Assembly: GCF_001591105.1 (NCBI RefSeq) | Contig: NZ_BCUD01000008.1 | Location: 124,001 to 188,000 of the forward strand | Length of the DNA stretch: 64,000 nt | Direction: 5' to 3' | Source: Vibrio nereis NBRC 15637 | GTDB taxonomy: Bacteria; Pseudomonadota; Gammaproteobacteria; Enterobacterales; Vibrionaceae | Shown: piece after piece, positions 37,879 to 50,969 of the stretch | Position numbering within the stretch: the stretch's first letter is position 1 | Layout of the letters: each line of letters begins with the position of its first letter | Program-made: the position numbers and the translations under genes | Notes under the pieces: generated by a model | What the model was told of the DNA's origin: nothing | The model's input: the letters and a program-made list of their open reading frames with translations, nothing else | Database searches by the model: none

Positions 37879-38721
37879 TTAATCACGCAAGTAGATCAAC
37901 CAATACCACATCCCAACAAAAACGCCCCCACCTATGATATTGCCTAAGGTCACTGGCACTAAGTTGTTCAGAATGAAGTCCACCATATTGAGATCCGCGT
38001 AATCGGCAATGTTAGCCCCTGTCATCTGCCAGAACTCTGCGGGCGCGAAATTCTTTATCCCAATCGCCAACGGCACTTGGAACATATTGGCAATACAGTG
38101 CTCGAAACCTGCTGATACAAACATCGCAACAGGCAAGACCATCACCGCTATTTTGTCAGTCAGTGTGCGAGCACTGAATGTCATCCAAACCGCAATACAC
38201 ACAAGCACATTACACATAACACCTAGGGCAACCGCTGACAAAAACGTGTGGTGCAATTTGTGCTGAGAGATAGCCATCGCGTTTAAGCCTACTTGGCCAT
38301 GGTCAAACATATATTGTTTCGTCAGCAGCATACATACAACCAGTAGAGAGGCACCAACCAAGTTGCCACCATAGACCACGGCCCAGTTTTTAAACAACAT
38401 CTTCCAAGTAATTTTACCACTCGCACGAGCAACCAACGTCAGCACCGAACTGGTAAATAGCTCTCCACCTGTCACAACAACAAGGATCAAGCCTAAACTG
38501 AAGGCCAATCCACCGATCAGACGAGTCATTCCCCAAGGTAAATCAGCGGCACCTGTCGTGACGATGGTATAAAAAACAAAAGCAATGCCTATGTGCAGGC
38601 CGGCAGAAATTGCCAATAAAAAAGACTTAGCAGGATCTTTGGTTGCTTTTCCCACCCCTACTTCTGCGGCACGCTCAGCCATTTGTGGGGGAAGCAAAGA
38701 ATCGAATTGATTAAGGTTCAT
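37879..38721 (-). CDS. focA: formate/nitrite transporter family channel FocA
   Basis: 280 residues from the ATG at 38721; the frame also permits 38724 and 38745, and none has a clear ribosome binding site. Close to E. coli FocA: NQFDSLLPPQMAERAAEVGVGKATKDP start, GGELFTSSVL, KNWAVVYGGNLVGA, VLPVAMFVSAGFEHCIANMF (with the conserved pore His) and the C-terminal NLVPVTLGNIIGGG. Six membrane segments. It passes formate across the inner membrane as a pentamer. No pflB is next to it here, unlike the E. coli operon. An AT-rich region of over 400 bp lies upstream. Confidence 0.88.
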   Translation of the reverse strand: MNLNQFDSLLPPQMAERAAEVGVGKATKDPAKSFLLAISAGLHIGIAFVFYTIVTTGAADLPWGMTRLIGGLAFSLGLILVVVTGGELFTSSVLTLVARASGKITWKMLFKNWAVVYGGNLVGASLLVVCMLLTKQYMFDHGQVGLNAMAISQHKLHHTFLSAVALGVMCNVLVCIAVWMTFSARTLTDKIAVMVLPVAMFVSAGFEHCIANMFQVPLAIGIKNFAPAEFWQMTGANIADYADLNMVDFILNNLVPVTLGNIIGGGVFVGMWYWLIYLRD

Positions 38722-39189
38722 CATTATGGAAACATTTTGAAACATACGGACACTGGGCGCGGATAATTACTCGAAAAGTGATCAATTTCAAGCATTATAT
38801 AGCGCGCTAGATAGAATAGTTCTTAATTCCAATTTTTATCACAATGACCTACAGTTTAATCAATATTAAAATTAATAAGCAAAGATCAAAGAAATTTTAT
38901 TTTAATCTAATTATCAGTAACTTAATTACGGAACACTATTCATAAGTCTTATTAATTCGCCACTTAACCTTAATCATTTCAATTAATACTATTTTAACTA
39001 AAAACAGCCCCTGCCCTTACGCAAGATTATTACACCATTCTTGATGACAAGTTATGTTACCAACATGTATTACGAGTGTTTTTATTCTCAATAAATTCAT
39101 GGCCCAGCTAACACTTCTATTCAAAGGTAATTGCTGCAAAACAAGGGGCGAACTATGGTGAGAATATCTGTTCCAATAAGGATTTAGCA
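38722..39189. other. AT-rich region between focA and the TIGR02647 gene
   Basis: About 470 bp of very AT-rich sequence between divergent genes, presumably with both promoters. I see no full FNR palindrome (only an ATCAA half near 38780), no RNA gene and no good reading frame. Confidence 0.4.
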
Positions 39190-39423
39190 ATGAAGTACAC
39201 TCCAGATCACCTCGCAGAACTTAACCTTTTGCTCCAGTTTGATATCAGCAGTTCGGCCACAGGAATCAAAGTACACAACGACGCTTCTGAAGAAATGCAA
39301 GCCGCAGTACAGCGCCTGTATGCCAAAAATCTATGTACTCTGCCAGACGGTGGCTACCTAACTGACGAAGGTATCGAGGTTGCCGAGCAAGCAGACAAAG
39401 TACTCCGTGTACTTTCCAGTTAA
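39190..39423 (+). CDS. TIGR02647-like small conserved protein
   Basis: 77 residues with AAGGATTT upstream. The sequence starts MKYTPDHLAELNLLLQFDIS, and the LPDGGYLTDEGIEVAEQADKVLRVL end is like the small conserved gammaproteobacterial family TIGR02647. It looks like a compact helical protein with a possible winged-helix-like LYAKNLCTLPDGGYLTDEG region. No function is established. It is followed by a strong terminator, so it is monocistronic. Confidence 0.75.
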   Translation: MKYTPDHLAELNLLLQFDISSSATGIKVHNDASEEMQAAVQRLYAKNLCTLPDGGYLTDEGIEVAEQADKVLRVLSS

Positions 39424-39442
39424 ATTGTCTCTACAAAATAGA

Positions 39443-39467
39443 ATAAAGGGCCAGATAGGCCCTTTAT
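39443..39467 (+). terminator. Rho-independent terminator of the TIGR02647 gene
   Basis: ATAAAGGGCC / GGCCCTTTAT stem, 5-base loop, followed by TTTTTATTT; 20 bp after the stop codon. Confidence 0.9.
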
Positions 39468-39522
39468 TTTTATTTACCTTTTCCTCTATGTTTTTTTACG
39501 CCTTTCTTACTCGCTGGCAGAA

Positions 39523-39951
39523 CTACCGCTTGTCTTCTATTCCCAACACCAGCTTATATGGCTGATATTTATCAAACCACCAGTTAAAAGCGAGCGCGTA
39601 AAAAAAGAAGAATGCTAAAAACCCAGCTTCAAGTAACATCGCGTTCATCAAACTTATCCCCAAAAACCAAGCAATCACAGGCACAGTGATGAAGATCAGG
39701 CCGCCTTCAAACCCTAAAGTGTGGGCGATCCTCTTTTGCAATGATCGTTGCACGCGATCTTGACCAAACAAGCGATCAAACATCATGTTGTAGTAGTAGT
39801 TCCAAAACACGGTAAACAGGCTCAGGCCAACCCCAACCAGCGCTATGTCGCTAGCGCCTTTTCCTGTCACGATAGCCGAAACAGGAATGACAATCGCTAA
39901 TGCAATCGCTTCAAATAATACCGCGTGAAACACTCTTTCTTTGGATGTCAT
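39523..39951 (-). CDS. PACE-family efflux transporter (AceI-like)
   Basis: 142 residues from the ATG at 39951, with GAGAG upstream; a GTG at 39963 is less likely. Two tandem transmembrane-pair (BTP) repeats: TSKERVFHAVLFEAIALAI at the N terminus and QRSLQKRIAHTLGFEGGLIF in the middle, each followed by a hydrophobic hairpin, with FNWWFDKY near the end. PACE proteins export biocides such as chlorhexidine and short diamines by proton antiport. It is divergent from a LysR regulator, the usual arrangement for these genes. Confidence 0.85.
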   Translation of the reverse strand: MTSKERVFHAVLFEAIALAIVIPVSAIVTGKGASDIALVGVGLSLFTVFWNYYYNMMFDRLFGQDRVQRSLQKRIAHTLGFEGGLIFITVPVIAWFLGISLMNAMLLEAGFLAFFFFYALAFNWWFDKYQPYKLVLGIEDKR

Positions 39952-40038
39952 CATTACTCTCACTTTTCCGATTTCGTTGCGCTTATTATCATCAATATTT
40001 AAGATGCTTAATAATTAGATAGCATCAGTAAAAGTGAT

Positions 40039-40923
40039 ATGTTTAGCATCGAACAACTCCAAGCTTTTGTCGCTACTGTTGAGCAAGGCTCATTTTCTGC
40101 CGCCGCGCGTACGCTCAATAAGGTACAATCGGCCATTAGCCAGCACATCATCAATTTGGAAATAGACAGCGGTTTCCCTCTCTTCAACCGAGAGGGGCGC
40201 TACCCAGTATTGACCGAAGAAGGCAAACAGCTGTTACCCTACGCGCAAGCAACGTTGCAGCAGCACAACCGCTTAAAACAGAGCGCAGAGCAAATTTTCA
40301 AACAAGAGCATACTGATCTTTGTATCGCTATTGATGAGGGCATTCCTCTCAATCGCTTGTCGGATGCAATCAGTCAAGTAAGCACTCGCTATCCTGGTGT
40401 TAACTTTGAATTATTGTCTGCATCGAGTGTCGATATTATTGAACTAGTGGAATCGAAGCGGGCTTCTACTGGTTTGCTGTTCTCAGAGGTCGATTTACCT
40501 ACTGGGATTGACTTTGAGTCCGTGGGCAGTATCCAATTCGACGTCTATGTTTCAAGCAAGCATCCCCTTGCACAATCCACATCTGATAACTTGGAGACAC
40601 TGACCCTCTTTCGTCAATTACTCATTCGCTCCAAAACCAGTAAAACCAGCAGCTTCCAGAAAGCATATAGCCCAAATGTGTGGTACGCAGATAACTACTA
40701 CATTCTGATGGATTTAGTTGCCAAAGGCTTTGGCTGGGGAGTACTGCCAAGCCATATGGTTCAACCCTTGTTAGCGTCCGGCGAAATCATCCGAGTGCCA
40801 GTAAAATTTAAACAATTAACTTGGCATGCTAATGTAGACGTTATACAGCACCCTGCATTCAGCGCTTTACCCATTCACAGCATGCTGAGAGCAGAAATAC
40901 GCAACCTATTAACAGGGAGTTAA
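40039..40923 (+). CDS. LysR-family transcriptional regulator
   Basis: 294 residues. The N-terminal winged helix (about 1-60) reads IEQLQAFVATVEQGSFSAAARTLNKVQSAISQHI. The C-terminal effector-binding domain (about 90-290) has LCIAIDEGIPLNRL and GVLPSHMV segments. Given the divergent position, the likely target is the PACE transporter promoter, whose 87-bp gap they share. The downstream epimerase gene begins 2 bp after its stop, so it may head a short operon. The inducer is unknown. Confidence 0.88.
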   Translation: MFSIEQLQAFVATVEQGSFSAAARTLNKVQSAISQHIINLEIDSGFPLFNREGRYPVLTEEGKQLLPYAQATLQQHNRLKQSAEQIFKQEHTDLCIAIDEGIPLNRLSDAISQVSTRYPGVNFELLSASSVDIIELVESKRASTGLLFSEVDLPTGIDFESVGSIQFDVYVSSKHPLAQSTSDNLETLTLFRQLLIRSKTSKTSSFQKAYSPNVWYADNYYILMDLVAKGFGWGVLPSHMVQPLLASGEIIRVPVKFKQLTWHANVDVIQHPAFSALPIHSMLRAEIRNLLTGS

Positions 40924-40925
40924 GT

Positions 40926-41750
40926 GTGAAGACGATAACTATAGTTGGTGGAGGATGGCTTGGCCGCCCTCTTGCGCACTACCTTGAAACGATCGGACAT
41001 AAAGTTTTTGTAAGCAAAACGTCGATAGAAGGTGTCAATGCACTGGAAAGGGAGCACCTTAGAGCATTCCAACTTAATCTGGACGACGACGTGGCATTGG
41101 TAAAAGAACCTTTGCTCGAAAGACATTCTGATATCGTTATCGGTTGTTTTCCACCAGGCTTTCGAAAAGGCCAAGGCGCCGAATACGCAGTGCAGTGGAA
41201 AAAGCTGGTAGACGCGTGTCAACATGCAAAAGCAACACGTATCGTTATGGTGAGCTCAACAACCGTCTACCCAAATCAAGCGAAAGAGATGGCCGAAGAG
41301 GACGCGGCACTTGAGTTAGCGAGCGACAATGATGCTTTTTCAGCTAACGCTAAAATTATGCTGCAAGCTGAGCAATACGTGAAGGAGTCAGGTATCCCTT
41401 ACGGCATTGTTCGTTGTAGTGGCTTAGTGGGCCCAGATCGTCATCCATCTCGATTCGCGTCGAAATTGAAGCAAGTCAGCGATCTCGCGCCAGCTAATAT
41501 GCTGCATTTAACCGATGCTATCGGCGCAGTAAGTTTTGTTTCGACTATGGAGAAAAGCGTGGTGGTAAATGCGACAACGCCAAATACCGTTAGCAAAGCA
41601 GAGTTTTACCAAGCAGCACTGAACAGTGTGGGCTCTGACGAGAACTTACCTCCGATTGTACATATTGCTGACAAACGCATTCTGGCCGATTTGCTTATGG
41701 ATCTGGGCTATCGTTTCCACCACCAGCATACACTTGAATTAGTCGAATAG
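40926..41750 (+). CDS. NAD(P)-binding epimerase/dehydratase-like protein (extended SDR)
   Basis: 274 residues from GTG with AGGGAG upstream, 2 bp after the LysR stop. The Rossmann start TIVGGGWLGRPLAHYLE (about 4-20) and the MVSSTTVYP segment are SDR features, but the Tyr-x3-Lys catalytic pair is not clear. YeeZ-like proteins have this design. The substrate is unknown. Probably co-transcribed with the LysR and YdcF genes. Confidence 0.75.
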   Translation: MKTITIVGGGWLGRPLAHYLETIGHKVFVSKTSIEGVNALEREHLRAFQLNLDDDVALVKEPLLERHSDIVIGCFPPGFRKGQGAEYAVQWKKLVDACQHAKATRIVMVSSTTVYPNQAKEMAEEDAALELASDNDAFSANAKIMLQAEQYVKESGIPYGIVRCSGLVGPDRHPSRFASKLKQVSDLAPANMLHLTDAIGAVSFVSTMEKSVVVNATTPNTVSKAEFYQAALNSVGSDENLPPIVHIADKRILADLLMDLGYRFHHQHTLELVE

Positions 41751-41757
41751 GTCAATC

Positions 41758-42390
41758 ATGAAGCTATACCAGCATATTGAAAACTTGTGGGCCTATATGC
41801 AGCTAGACGATAGCCTGATCAAATCGGATTGTATTTTCGTGCTTGGTAGCAACGACATTCGGGTCGCCGAGTATGCAGCCGGTCTTTACCTTGACGGTTG
41901 GGCTGGAAAATTGGCTTTTTCGGGCGGCGTCGGCAGGTTAACTGAAGGGGTGTTTGAACAGACTGAAGCAGAAACGTTTGCTCAAATTGCGCTAGATATG
42001 GGCGTACCTAGTAAGGATATTCTGATCGAAAACCAAGCAACCAACACGGGTGAAAACATTTTGTTCACAGCCCAGTTATTTGAACATAGCCAACTAACAT
42101 TCGATCGGCTTATTTTGGTTCAAAAACCTTATATGGAAAGAAGAACCTACGCGACGTTCAAGAAGCAGTGGCCCACTAAATTCGAGAGTGTTGTGGTGAC
42201 ATCACCCAAGATAGCGTTTCATGACTACTTTAATGATGAGATAGACATTGATACGACAATCAGAGCCATGCTTGGTGATTTCGAGAGAATTAAATCTTAC
42301 CCTGCGCTTGGTTTCCAAATCGAACAGCATGTCCCTGAGGACGTTGAAGTATCTTACCAAGCACTCAAAGCCGCGTTTGATCAGGTTTGA
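41758..42390 (+). CDS. YdcF-family (DUF218) protein
   Basis: 210 residues, starting 7 bp after the epimerase stop. The DUF218 pattern is seen as CIFVLGSNDIRVAEYAAGLY, KLAFSGGVGRLT and NTGENILFTAQL, with LVQKPYMERRTY near the middle. No signal peptide or membrane anchor, unlike SanA-type members. E. coli YdcF is reported to bind S-adenosylmethionine, but function is unclear. The last codons and stop lie in a short direct repeat (GATCAGGTTT twice). Part of the LysR-epimerase-YdcF unit. Confidence 0.82.
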   Translation: MKLYQHIENLWAYMQLDDSLIKSDCIFVLGSNDIRVAEYAAGLYLDGWAGKLAFSGGVGRLTEGVFEQTEAETFAQIALDMGVPSKDILIENQATNTGENILFTAQLFEHSQLTFDRLILVQKPYMERRTYATFKKQWPTKFESVVVTSPKIAFHDYFNDEIDIDTTIRAMLGDFERIKSYPALGFQIEQHVPEDVEVSYQALKAAFDQV

Positions 42391-42427
42391 TCAGGTTTGA
42401 TTGATTTAAGGTCACATCTAGTAATAA

Positions 42428-42455
42428 AAAAGCCAGATAGAATAATCTGGCTTTT
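42428..42455. terminator. bidirectional terminator between ydcF-like and clpA genes
   Basis: AAAAGCCAGAT / ATCTGGCTTTT stem with a 6-base loop; A and T runs allow both directions. Confidence 0.85.
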
Positions 42456-42472
42456 CAATTTAGTTCGCAGTT

Positions 42473-44746
42473 CTAGTGTATAGCAGCTTCTTTCTCACTC
42501 AGATACTGAAACTTCAGTTCATCATCTTTGAGCTCGACTTTCACCGTACCACCATCAATCAGGGAACCGAACAGCAATTCGTTGGCCAGAGGTTTCTTCA
42601 ACTGGTCCTGAATAACTCGTCCCATTGGTCTTGCACCCATGGCTTTATCATAACCTTTCAATGCTAACCAATGGCGAGCATCGTCGGATACTTCCAGAGA
42701 AACACCACGAACATCAAGCTGTGCCTGGAGCTCCACAATGAACTTATCAACCACCTGATGAATAACATGCTCATCAAGGCTGTTGAACCAGATAATATTA
42801 TCCAAACGGTTACGAAACTCAGGAGTGAAGACTTTCTTAATCTCAGCCATGGCATCGTGGCTATGATCTTGCTGGATCAAGCCGATCGATTTCTTAACGG
42901 TTTCCTGTACACCCGCGTTTGTGGTCATGACCAAGATGACATTACGGAAATCCGCCTTGCGACCATTGTTGTCAGTCAGTGTACCGTTATCCATAACCTG
43001 AAGTAACAAGTTAAAGATATCAGGGTGAGCTTTCTCAATCTCATCGAGCAGCACAACCGCGTGAGGGTGTTTGATTACCGCATCGGTCAACAAACCACCT
43101 TGGTCGTAACCAACATAGCCAGGAGGCGCACCGATAAGTCGACTCACTGAATGACGCTCGCCATATTCAGACATATCAAATCGGAGTAGCTCAATACCCA
43201 TCAATTTAGACAACTGAACCGTCACCTCTGTCTTACCCACACCAGTAGGGCCAGCAAATAAGAACGAACCAACGGGTTTATTATCAGCACCCAATCCAGC
43301 ACGGGTTAGCTTAATGGCTTCGCTGAGTACATCAATGGCATTGTCTTGGCCGAATACCAGCATCTTCATCTTCTTGCTAAGATTCTGAAGAACTTCTTTG
43401 TCAGACGACGAGACGGATTTCTCAGGGATGCGTGCCATTTTGGCAACCATCGCCTCAATATCCGCAACCCCCACTGTTTTCTTTCGACGGCTGGCTGGCG
43501 CTAGACGGCTACGAGCACCGGCTTCATCGATTACGTCAATGGCTTTATCGGGTAAGTGACGCTCATTGATGTATTTCGCGGACAGTTCTACCGCCGCACG
43601 AAGCGCCTTGTTGGTATAACGAACTTCGTGGTGTGCTTCATATTTTGGTTTTAGACCCATCAAGATTTTGGTTGTGTCATCAACCGATGGTTCAACAACA
43701 TCAATTTTTTGGAAACGACGAGACAATGCACGCTCTTTCTCAAAAATATTGTTGTATTCCTGATAAGTTGTTGAACCAATGCAACGCAGTTTACCGCTAC
43801 TTAGCAACGGTTTGATAAGGTTTGCCGCATCAACTTGACCACCTGATGCTGCGCCAGCACCAATGATGGTGTGAATTTCATCAATAAATAGGATCGCGTC
43901 ACTTTCTTTCTCCAGTTGCTTCAAAATAGCTTTGAAACGTTTCTCGAAGTCACCACGATACTTAGTGCCTGCCAGCAATGAACCAATATCTAGCGAGTAA
44001 ATAACGCTGTCTTTGATAATCTCAGGCACCTGGCCTTCAACAATTCTCCACGCCAAACCTTCGGCAATAGCGGTTTTACCTACGCCCGCTTCACCCACCA
44101 ACAATGGGTTGTTTTTACGGCGACGGCAAAGTACTTGAATTGTGCGTTCTAGCTCTTTCTCGCGGCCAATCAACGGGTCAATTTGGCCTTGTTGCGCGAG
44201 TTGATTCAGGTTCGTTGCAAAACTCTCTAGTCGCTCTTCAGAATTCACTTCTTCCACATTGCTATCGCTGCTGAATGAGTCAGAGGAAGACGCATCATCA
44301 CCTTGGCTAGAAGCCTTAGTGATACCGTGAGAAATAAAGTTAACGATATCTAAGCGACTAATATCATTCTTTTTCAATAGGTAAGCTGCGTGTGATTCTT
44401 GTTCACTGAAAATTGCCACCAAGACGTTGGCGCCAGTGACTTCACTGCGTCCAGAGGACTGAACATGGAATACCGCACGCTGTAGTACTCGCTGGAAACT
44501 CAAAGTCGGCTGAGTTTCACGAGATTCGTCATTTTCAGGAATGAGAGGTGTTGTTTGATCAATAAAAATATCAAGCTCATTGCGCAGTGCTTCAATGTCT
44601 GCTTGACAGGCTTGTAGTGCCTCTCTCGCTGCATCGTTTTCCAACAATGCTAACAGGAGGTGCTCGACAGTCATGAACTCATGTCGTTTATCACGAGCGC
44701 GGGAAAACGCGCTGTTTAGGCTCGACTCTAATTCTTTATTCAGCAT
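42473..44746 (-). CDS. clpA: ATP-dependent Clp protease ATP-binding subunit ClpA
   Basis: 757 residues. N domain (1-145), then AAA+ D1 with GEAGVGKTA and LFIDEIHT, and D2 with GPTGVGKTE and [12 protein letters not shown]. The IGL loop (KKSIGLIQ), which docks on ClpP, is present before the final lid domain. Hexameric unfoldase feeding ClpP; ClpS modulates its substrates. It lies 41 bp downstream of clpS on the same strand. A Ser/Asp-rich linker (about 150-170) connects the N domain. Confidence 0.97.
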   Translation of the reverse strand: MLNKELESSLNSAFSRARDKRHEFMTVEHLLLALLENDAAREALQACQADIEALRNELDIFIDQTTPLIPENDESRETQPTLSFQRVLQRAVFHVQSSGRSEVTGANVLVAIFSEQESHAAYLLKKNDISRLDIVNFISHGITKASSQGDDASSSDSFSSDSNVEEVNSEERLESFATNLNQLAQQGQIDPLIGREKELERTIQVLCRRRKNNPLLVGEAGVGKTAIAEGLAWRIVEGQVPEIIKDSVIYSLDIGSLLAGTKYRGDFEKRFKAILKQLEKESDAILFIDEIHTIIGAGAASGGQVDAANLIKPLLSSGKLRCIGSTTYQEYNNIFEKERALSRRFQKIDVVEPSVDDTTKILMGLKPKYEAHHEVRYTNKALRAAVELSAKYINERHLPDKAIDVIDEAGARSRLAPASRRKKTVGVADIEAMVAKMARIPEKSVSSSDKEVLQNLSKKMKMLVFGQDNAIDVLSEAIKLTRAGLGADNKPVGSFLFAGPTGVGKTEVTVQLSKLMGIELLRFDMSEYGERHSVSRLIGAPPGYVGYDQGGLLTDAVIKHPHAVVLLDEIEKAHPDIFNLLLQVMDNGTLTDNNGRKADFRNVILVMTTNAGVQETVKKSIGLIQQDHSHDAMAEIKKVFTPEFRNRLDNIIWFNSLDEHVIHQVVDKFIVELQAQLDVRGVSLEVSDDARHWLALKGYDKAMGARPMGRVIQDQLKKPLANELLFGSLIDGGTVKVELKDDELKFQYLSEKEAAIH

Positions 44747-44787
44747 AAGGACCTCCTCAACAACAACTCAAATAGCACGAGAAAACG

Positions 44788-45108
44788 CTAGGCCTGTTCC
44801 ATCGTACATAGCAAAGGATGTTCGTTCTCCCTAGAATACATAGTGACTTGCGCTACCTTAGTTTCAGCAACCTCTGCGGTAAACGTTCCGCAAATGGCTT
44901 TACCGTCATAGTGCACTTTAAGCATCACTTGCGTTGCTTGGTCTGCATTCATTGAGAAAAAACGTTCCAAGATCTCAATTACAAAGTCCATCGGGGTGTA
45001 ATCATCGTTGTTCAACACAACGTTATACATAGATGGCGGTTTTATTTTTGTTTTTTCTAACTCCAACAGATCGGAATCTGGAGTCACCCATTCAAAATGC
45101 TTGCTCAT
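44788..45108 (-). CDS. clpS: ClpA adaptor protein ClpS
   Basis: 106 residues. The core [24 protein letters not shown] (about 27-50) holds the residues that bind N-end-rule N termini, and the C-terminal sheet reads [13 protein letters not shown]. It delivers N-degron substrates to ClpAP. The gene is divergent from cspD, as in E. coli, with a long AT-rich region between. Confidence 0.97.
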   Translation of the reverse strand: MSKHFEWVTPDSDLLELEKTKIKPPSMYNVVLNNDDYTPMDFVIEILERFFSMNADQATQVMLKVHYDGKAICGTFTAEVAETKVAQVTMYSRENEHPLLCTMEQA

Positions 45109-45572
45109 GATAAATCAGTGTTGATGTATAACTTTGTTTTAATTTTACCACTTCAAAGAGCAGATGTTTTGAATTTAGTTCTTACATTAAGGGAAAAACA
45201 GTGTGAAATTTTCGTTTCCCATACTTAGAGACTAATCCACCAATTGTGTGGCTGCAAATAAAAGATCTCTTACCGAGCAACTTTGTGTATCTAATTGATT
45301 AAAAAGAAGCCGAAAATTATTTTGTCGTGCATATACTCAATTAAATCCACCACCGTTAGTTACAAAAATGTAAATCTCAAAAGTGATTTGTTTGTAAATA
45401 TGTAGACCCTAATACCTTTTTACTATTGACTGTATTCAATCATTAGCTAAATTGGTCAAATAGTGACTGAAAATTTGGCAGCGGCTGAATTAAAATTCAC
45501 TTTTTGTTTACACGAGGTCACGTGTAGGCGTTCAAACAACATCAGTAACACAATGCATGAGGGATGTATAGC
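45109..45572. other. clpS-cspD divergent control region
   Basis: About 460 bp, AT-rich. An inverted repeat TACACG-N6-CGTGTA (45509-45526) lies 46 bp before the cspD start and may form a leader stem or an operator. No gene is recognised. Confidence 0.45.
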
Positions 45573-45794
45573 ATGGCTACAGGTACAGTGAAATGGTTTA
45601 ATAATGCCAAAGGATTTGGTTTTATCTGTCCGGAAGGTGAAGACGGAGATGTATTCGCTCACTACTCAACAATTCAGATGGATGGGTACCGTACTCTGAA
45701 AGCAGGCCAACAAGTTACCTTTGAAGTGGAAGAGGGTCCAAAAGGCTATCACGCAAGTGTGGTAACGCCAGTGGAAGCCCAACCAGCAAAATAA
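45573..45794 (+). CDS. cspD: cold-shock-like protein CspD
   Basis: 73 residues from the ATG at 45573; the ATG at 45564 is three codons earlier and closer to the GAGGG site, so it remains possible. Cold-shock fold with RNP1 KGFGFI and RNP2 VFAHYS. In E. coli CspD is a stationary-phase, toxin-like inhibitor of DNA replication and is degraded by Lon. Its position divergent from clpS-clpA is conserved. Followed by a strong terminator shared with icd. Confidence 0.93.
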   Translation: MATGTVKWFNNAKGFGFICPEGEDGDVFAHYSTIQMDGYRTLKAGQQVTFEVEEGPKGYHASVVTPVEAQPAK

Positions 45795-45828
45795 TCCGCT
45801 GCCTAAAAAGTTAGAACGAAAACACAAA

Positions 45829-45850
45829 AAACCCGCCTTTCGGCGGGTTT
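45829..45850. terminator. bidirectional terminator between cspD and icd
   Basis: AAACCCGCC / GGCGGGTTT stem with a 4-base loop between convergent genes, A run before and T-rich sequence after. Confidence 0.9.
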
Positions 45851-45864
45851 CTTTGTTCTTGGTG

Positions 45865-48391
<2,527 letters not shown>

Positions 48392-49090
48392 ATGTCACTA
48401 CGCTCACGCCGTGAGTCATCTAAGTCTTCATCCCGAGTGGGAAAACCCGGTTTTAAACGTCCAAATTCAACACAACGAACCAAAAAACATTCGTCGCAGA
48501 ATCGCCGTAAAACCGCTTCAAATAAGCCCAGAGTCGCGCCAGAAGATCGCAAGGTCATCATATTCAATAAGCCGTACGATACACTGAGCCAGTTCACAGA
48601 TGGCGAAGGTCGCAAAACTCTCGCTGACTATATTGCGGTCAAAGATGTGTACGCGGCTGGCCGCCTTGATCGCGACAGTGAAGGCCTGATGGTGCTCACC
48701 AACGATGGTATCTTACAAGCGAAACTGACCCAGCCTAGCTCCAAGTCACCAAAAACTTATTGGGTTCAAGTCGATGGAGCACCAACCGAAGCAGACCTCG
48801 ATAAGTTACGCAAAGGCGTTGAATTGAAAGATGGTATGACGCTACCAGCACAAGTGGAAATTATGTCAGAGCCGCAAGTATGGGACAGAAATCCTCCCGT
48901 GCGATTTCGCGCCAATATACCCACTACGTGGCTGGCCATCACGATCATTGAGGGACGTAACCGCCAAGTACGCCGTATGACGGCAAATATCGGTTTCCCG
49001 ACTCTGCGCCTGATTCGCTATTCAATGGGGGATATTACGCTTGATGAGTTACAACCCGGTGAATGGAAAGAGATTAAATTATCAAACTAG
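48392..49090 (+). CDS. rluE: 23S rRNA pseudouridine(2457) synthase RluE
   Basis: 232 residues from the ATG at 48392 with AGGT upstream. The frame continues to 48290, but that extension is not family-like. A basic, Ser/Arg-rich N-terminal tail (about 2-55) precedes the RsuA/RluE catalytic domain with [19 protein letters not shown], where the Asp of GRLDRDSEG is the catalytic residue. It modifies U2457 of 23S rRNA. RluE is chosen over RluB/F by the compact size and the missing S4 domain. Confidence 0.88.
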   Translation: MSLRSRRESSKSSSRVGKPGFKRPNSTQRTKKHSSQNRRKTASNKPRVAPEDRKVIIFNKPYDTLSQFTDGEGRKTLADYIAVKDVYAAGRLDRDSEGLMVLTNDGILQAKLTQPSSKSPKTYWVQVDGAPTEADLDKLRKGVELKDGMTLPAQVEIMSEPQVWDRNPPVRFRANIPTTWLAITIIEGRNRQVRRMTANIGFPTLRLIRYSMGDITLDELQPGEWKEIKLSN

Positions 49091-49136
49091 TACGTTGACT
49101 CTCTACACATCCTTCGAGATAAGAGCCAAAACTAAA

Positions 49137-49166
49137 AAAACGCCACTTCAAATGAAGTGGCGTTTT
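49137..49166. terminator. bidirectional terminator between rluE and aspS
   Basis: AAAACGCCACTTCA / TGAAGTGGCGTTTT perfect 14-bp arms around two bases, flanked by A and T runs. Confidence 0.92.
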
Positions 49167-49190
49167 GAATTTTCTGACCTGAGCGTTGGT

Positions 49191-50969
49191 TTACTCGGCG
49201 TCTTTATCTTTTGCTACTGTCACTGCAACCGCTAGTTCTTCAAGCGCTGCTGGGTTTGCAAGGCTTGGTGCGTCTGTCAGTAGACAAGAAGCCGCTGTTG
49301 TTTTAGGGAATGCAATCACATCACGGATGTTCTCTGTACCACATAGCAGCATCACTAGACGGTCAAGACCGAATGCAAGACCAGCGTGTGGAGGTGTACC
49401 GAATTTTAGTGCATCAAGCAAGAAGCCAAACTTAAGCTGCTGCTCTTCAGCCGTGATACCTAGAATATCAAATACCGCTGCTTGCATATCTGCGTTGTGG
49501 ATACGAACAGAACCGCCACCCACTTCGTAACCGTTCAGAACCATGTCGTACGCGTTAGAGTTAGCCGCTGCTGGGTTCGCTTTAAGCTCTTCCGCAGTCA
49601 CACCTAAAGGCGATGTGAATGGATGGTGCATTGCGTGTAGATTGCCTTCGTCATCTTCTTCAAACATTGGGAAGTCAACAACCCATAGTGGCGCCCATGC
49701 AGATTGGTCTGTTAACTCTAGGTCTGTACCTAGTTTCAGACGTAGCGCACCCATCGCTTCTGCAACGATACCCGCTTTATCTGCGCCAAATAGGATGATG
49801 TCGCCAGATTCTGCTTGAGTACGGTCTAGAATGCCGTTGATCACGTCTTCGTTTAGGAACTTAGCCACTGGAGACTGGATGCCTTCCATGCCAGCAGCAC
49901 GGTCGTTAACCTTCATCCAAGCTAGACCTTTCGCACCGTAAATACCAACGAATTCACCGTAACCATCGATTTGCTTACGAGTCAGTGAAGCACCACCTGG
50001 TACACGAATTACCGCAACGCGACCTTTCTCATCGTTTGCAGGGCCAGAGAATACTTTGAACTCAACGTCTTTCACTAGATCAGCAACATCGACTAGCTCT
50101 AGCGGGTTACGTAGGTCTGGTTTGTCAGAGCCGAAACGACGAATCGCTTCACTAAATGGCATCACTGGGAATTCGCCTAGGTCCACGTTTAGTAGCTCTT
50201 GCCACATATCACGAACCATTTTCTCGGTCGTTGCGCGAACTTCGTCAGCCGTCATAAATGACGTTTCGATATCGATCTGAGTAAATTCTGGTTGGCGGTC
50301 AGCACGTAAGTCTTCGTCACGGAAACACTTAACGATTTGGTAGTAGCGGTCAAAACCAGACATCATCAGCAGCTGTTTAAATAGCTGTGGAGACTGAGGA
50401 AGCGCGTAGAAGCTACCTTTATGCACACGGCTTGGTACTAGGTAGTCACGCGCACCTTCTGGCGTCGCTTTTGTCAGTACTGGCGTTTCGATGTCTAGGA
50501 AACCGTTGTCATCTAGGAAACGACGAACGAAGCTAGACGCTTTAGCACGTAGCTTGATGCGGTCGCTCATTTCTGGGCGACGCAGGTCTAGGTAACGGTA
50601 CTTCAGACGCTGCTCTTCAGAGTTCTTTTGGTTGAAGTCTAGAGGCAGAACGTCAGCACGGTTGATGATTTCAAGACCTTTTGCAAGGATCTCAACTTCA
50701 CCTGTTGCCATGTCTTTGTTTACTTGGCTGTCTGGACGAACACGAACTTCACCCGTCAGTTTGATACAGAATTCATTACGAAGTGTGTTAGCCACTTCAT
50801 ACGCATCTGCCATATCTGGATCTACAACTACCTGAACGATGCCTTCACGATCTCGCATATCGATAAAAATAAGACCGCCTAAATCACGGCGACGGTTAAC
50901 CCAGCCGCAAAGTTCTACAGTTTGTCCTGCAAGGGACTTGTTCAGGTGACCACAGTAATGGGTACGCAT
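49191..50969 (-). CDS. aspS: aspartyl-tRNA synthetase
   Basis: 592 residues from the ATG at 50969, with GGGA upstream; the frame runs on to 51008 without family similarity. N-terminal OB anticodon-binding domain ([43 protein letters not shown]), class II catalytic core with [18 protein letters not shown] (motif 2), the bacterial insertion (GAD) domain, and motif 3 [13 protein letters not shown] near the end. It charges tRNA-Asp. Monocistronic, minus strand. Confidence 0.97.
   Translation of the reverse strand: MRTHYCGHLNKSLAGQTVELCGWVNRRRDLGGLIFIDMRDREGIVQVVVDPDMADAYEVANTLRNEFCIKLTGEVRVRPDSQVNKDMATGEVEILAKGLEIINRADVLPLDFNQKNSEEQRLKYRYLDLRRPEMSDRIKLRAKASSFVRRFLDDNGFLDIETPVLTKATPEGARDYLVPSRVHKGSFYALPQSPQLFKQLLMMSGFDRYYQIVKCFRDEDLRADRQPEFTQIDIETSFMTADEVRATTEKMVRDMWQELLNVDLGEFPVMPFSEAIRRFGSDKPDLRNPLELVDVADLVKDVEFKVFSGPANDEKGRVAVIRVPGGASLTRKQIDGYGEFVGIYGAKGLAWMKVNDRAAGMEGIQSPVAKFLNEDVINGILDRTQAESGDIILFGADKAGIVAEAMGALRLKLGTDLELTDQSAWAPLWVVDFPMFEEDDEGNLHAMHHPFTSPLGVTAEELKANPAAANSNAYDMVLNGYEVGGGSVRIHNADMQAAVFDILGITAEEQQLKFGFLLDALKFGTPPHAGLAFGLDRLVMLLCGTENIRDVIAFPKTTAASCLLTDAPSLANPAALEELAVAVTVAKDKDAE

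Noticed and set aside
38760..38800. FNR site for focA
   Set aside because: Only one half (ATCAA) matches; the other half is poor.
42379..42398. Direct repeat GATCAGGTTT at the end of the ydcF-like gene as a recombination site
   Set aside because: Only two copies of ten bases with no other signs of a mobile element; likely a small slippage duplication.
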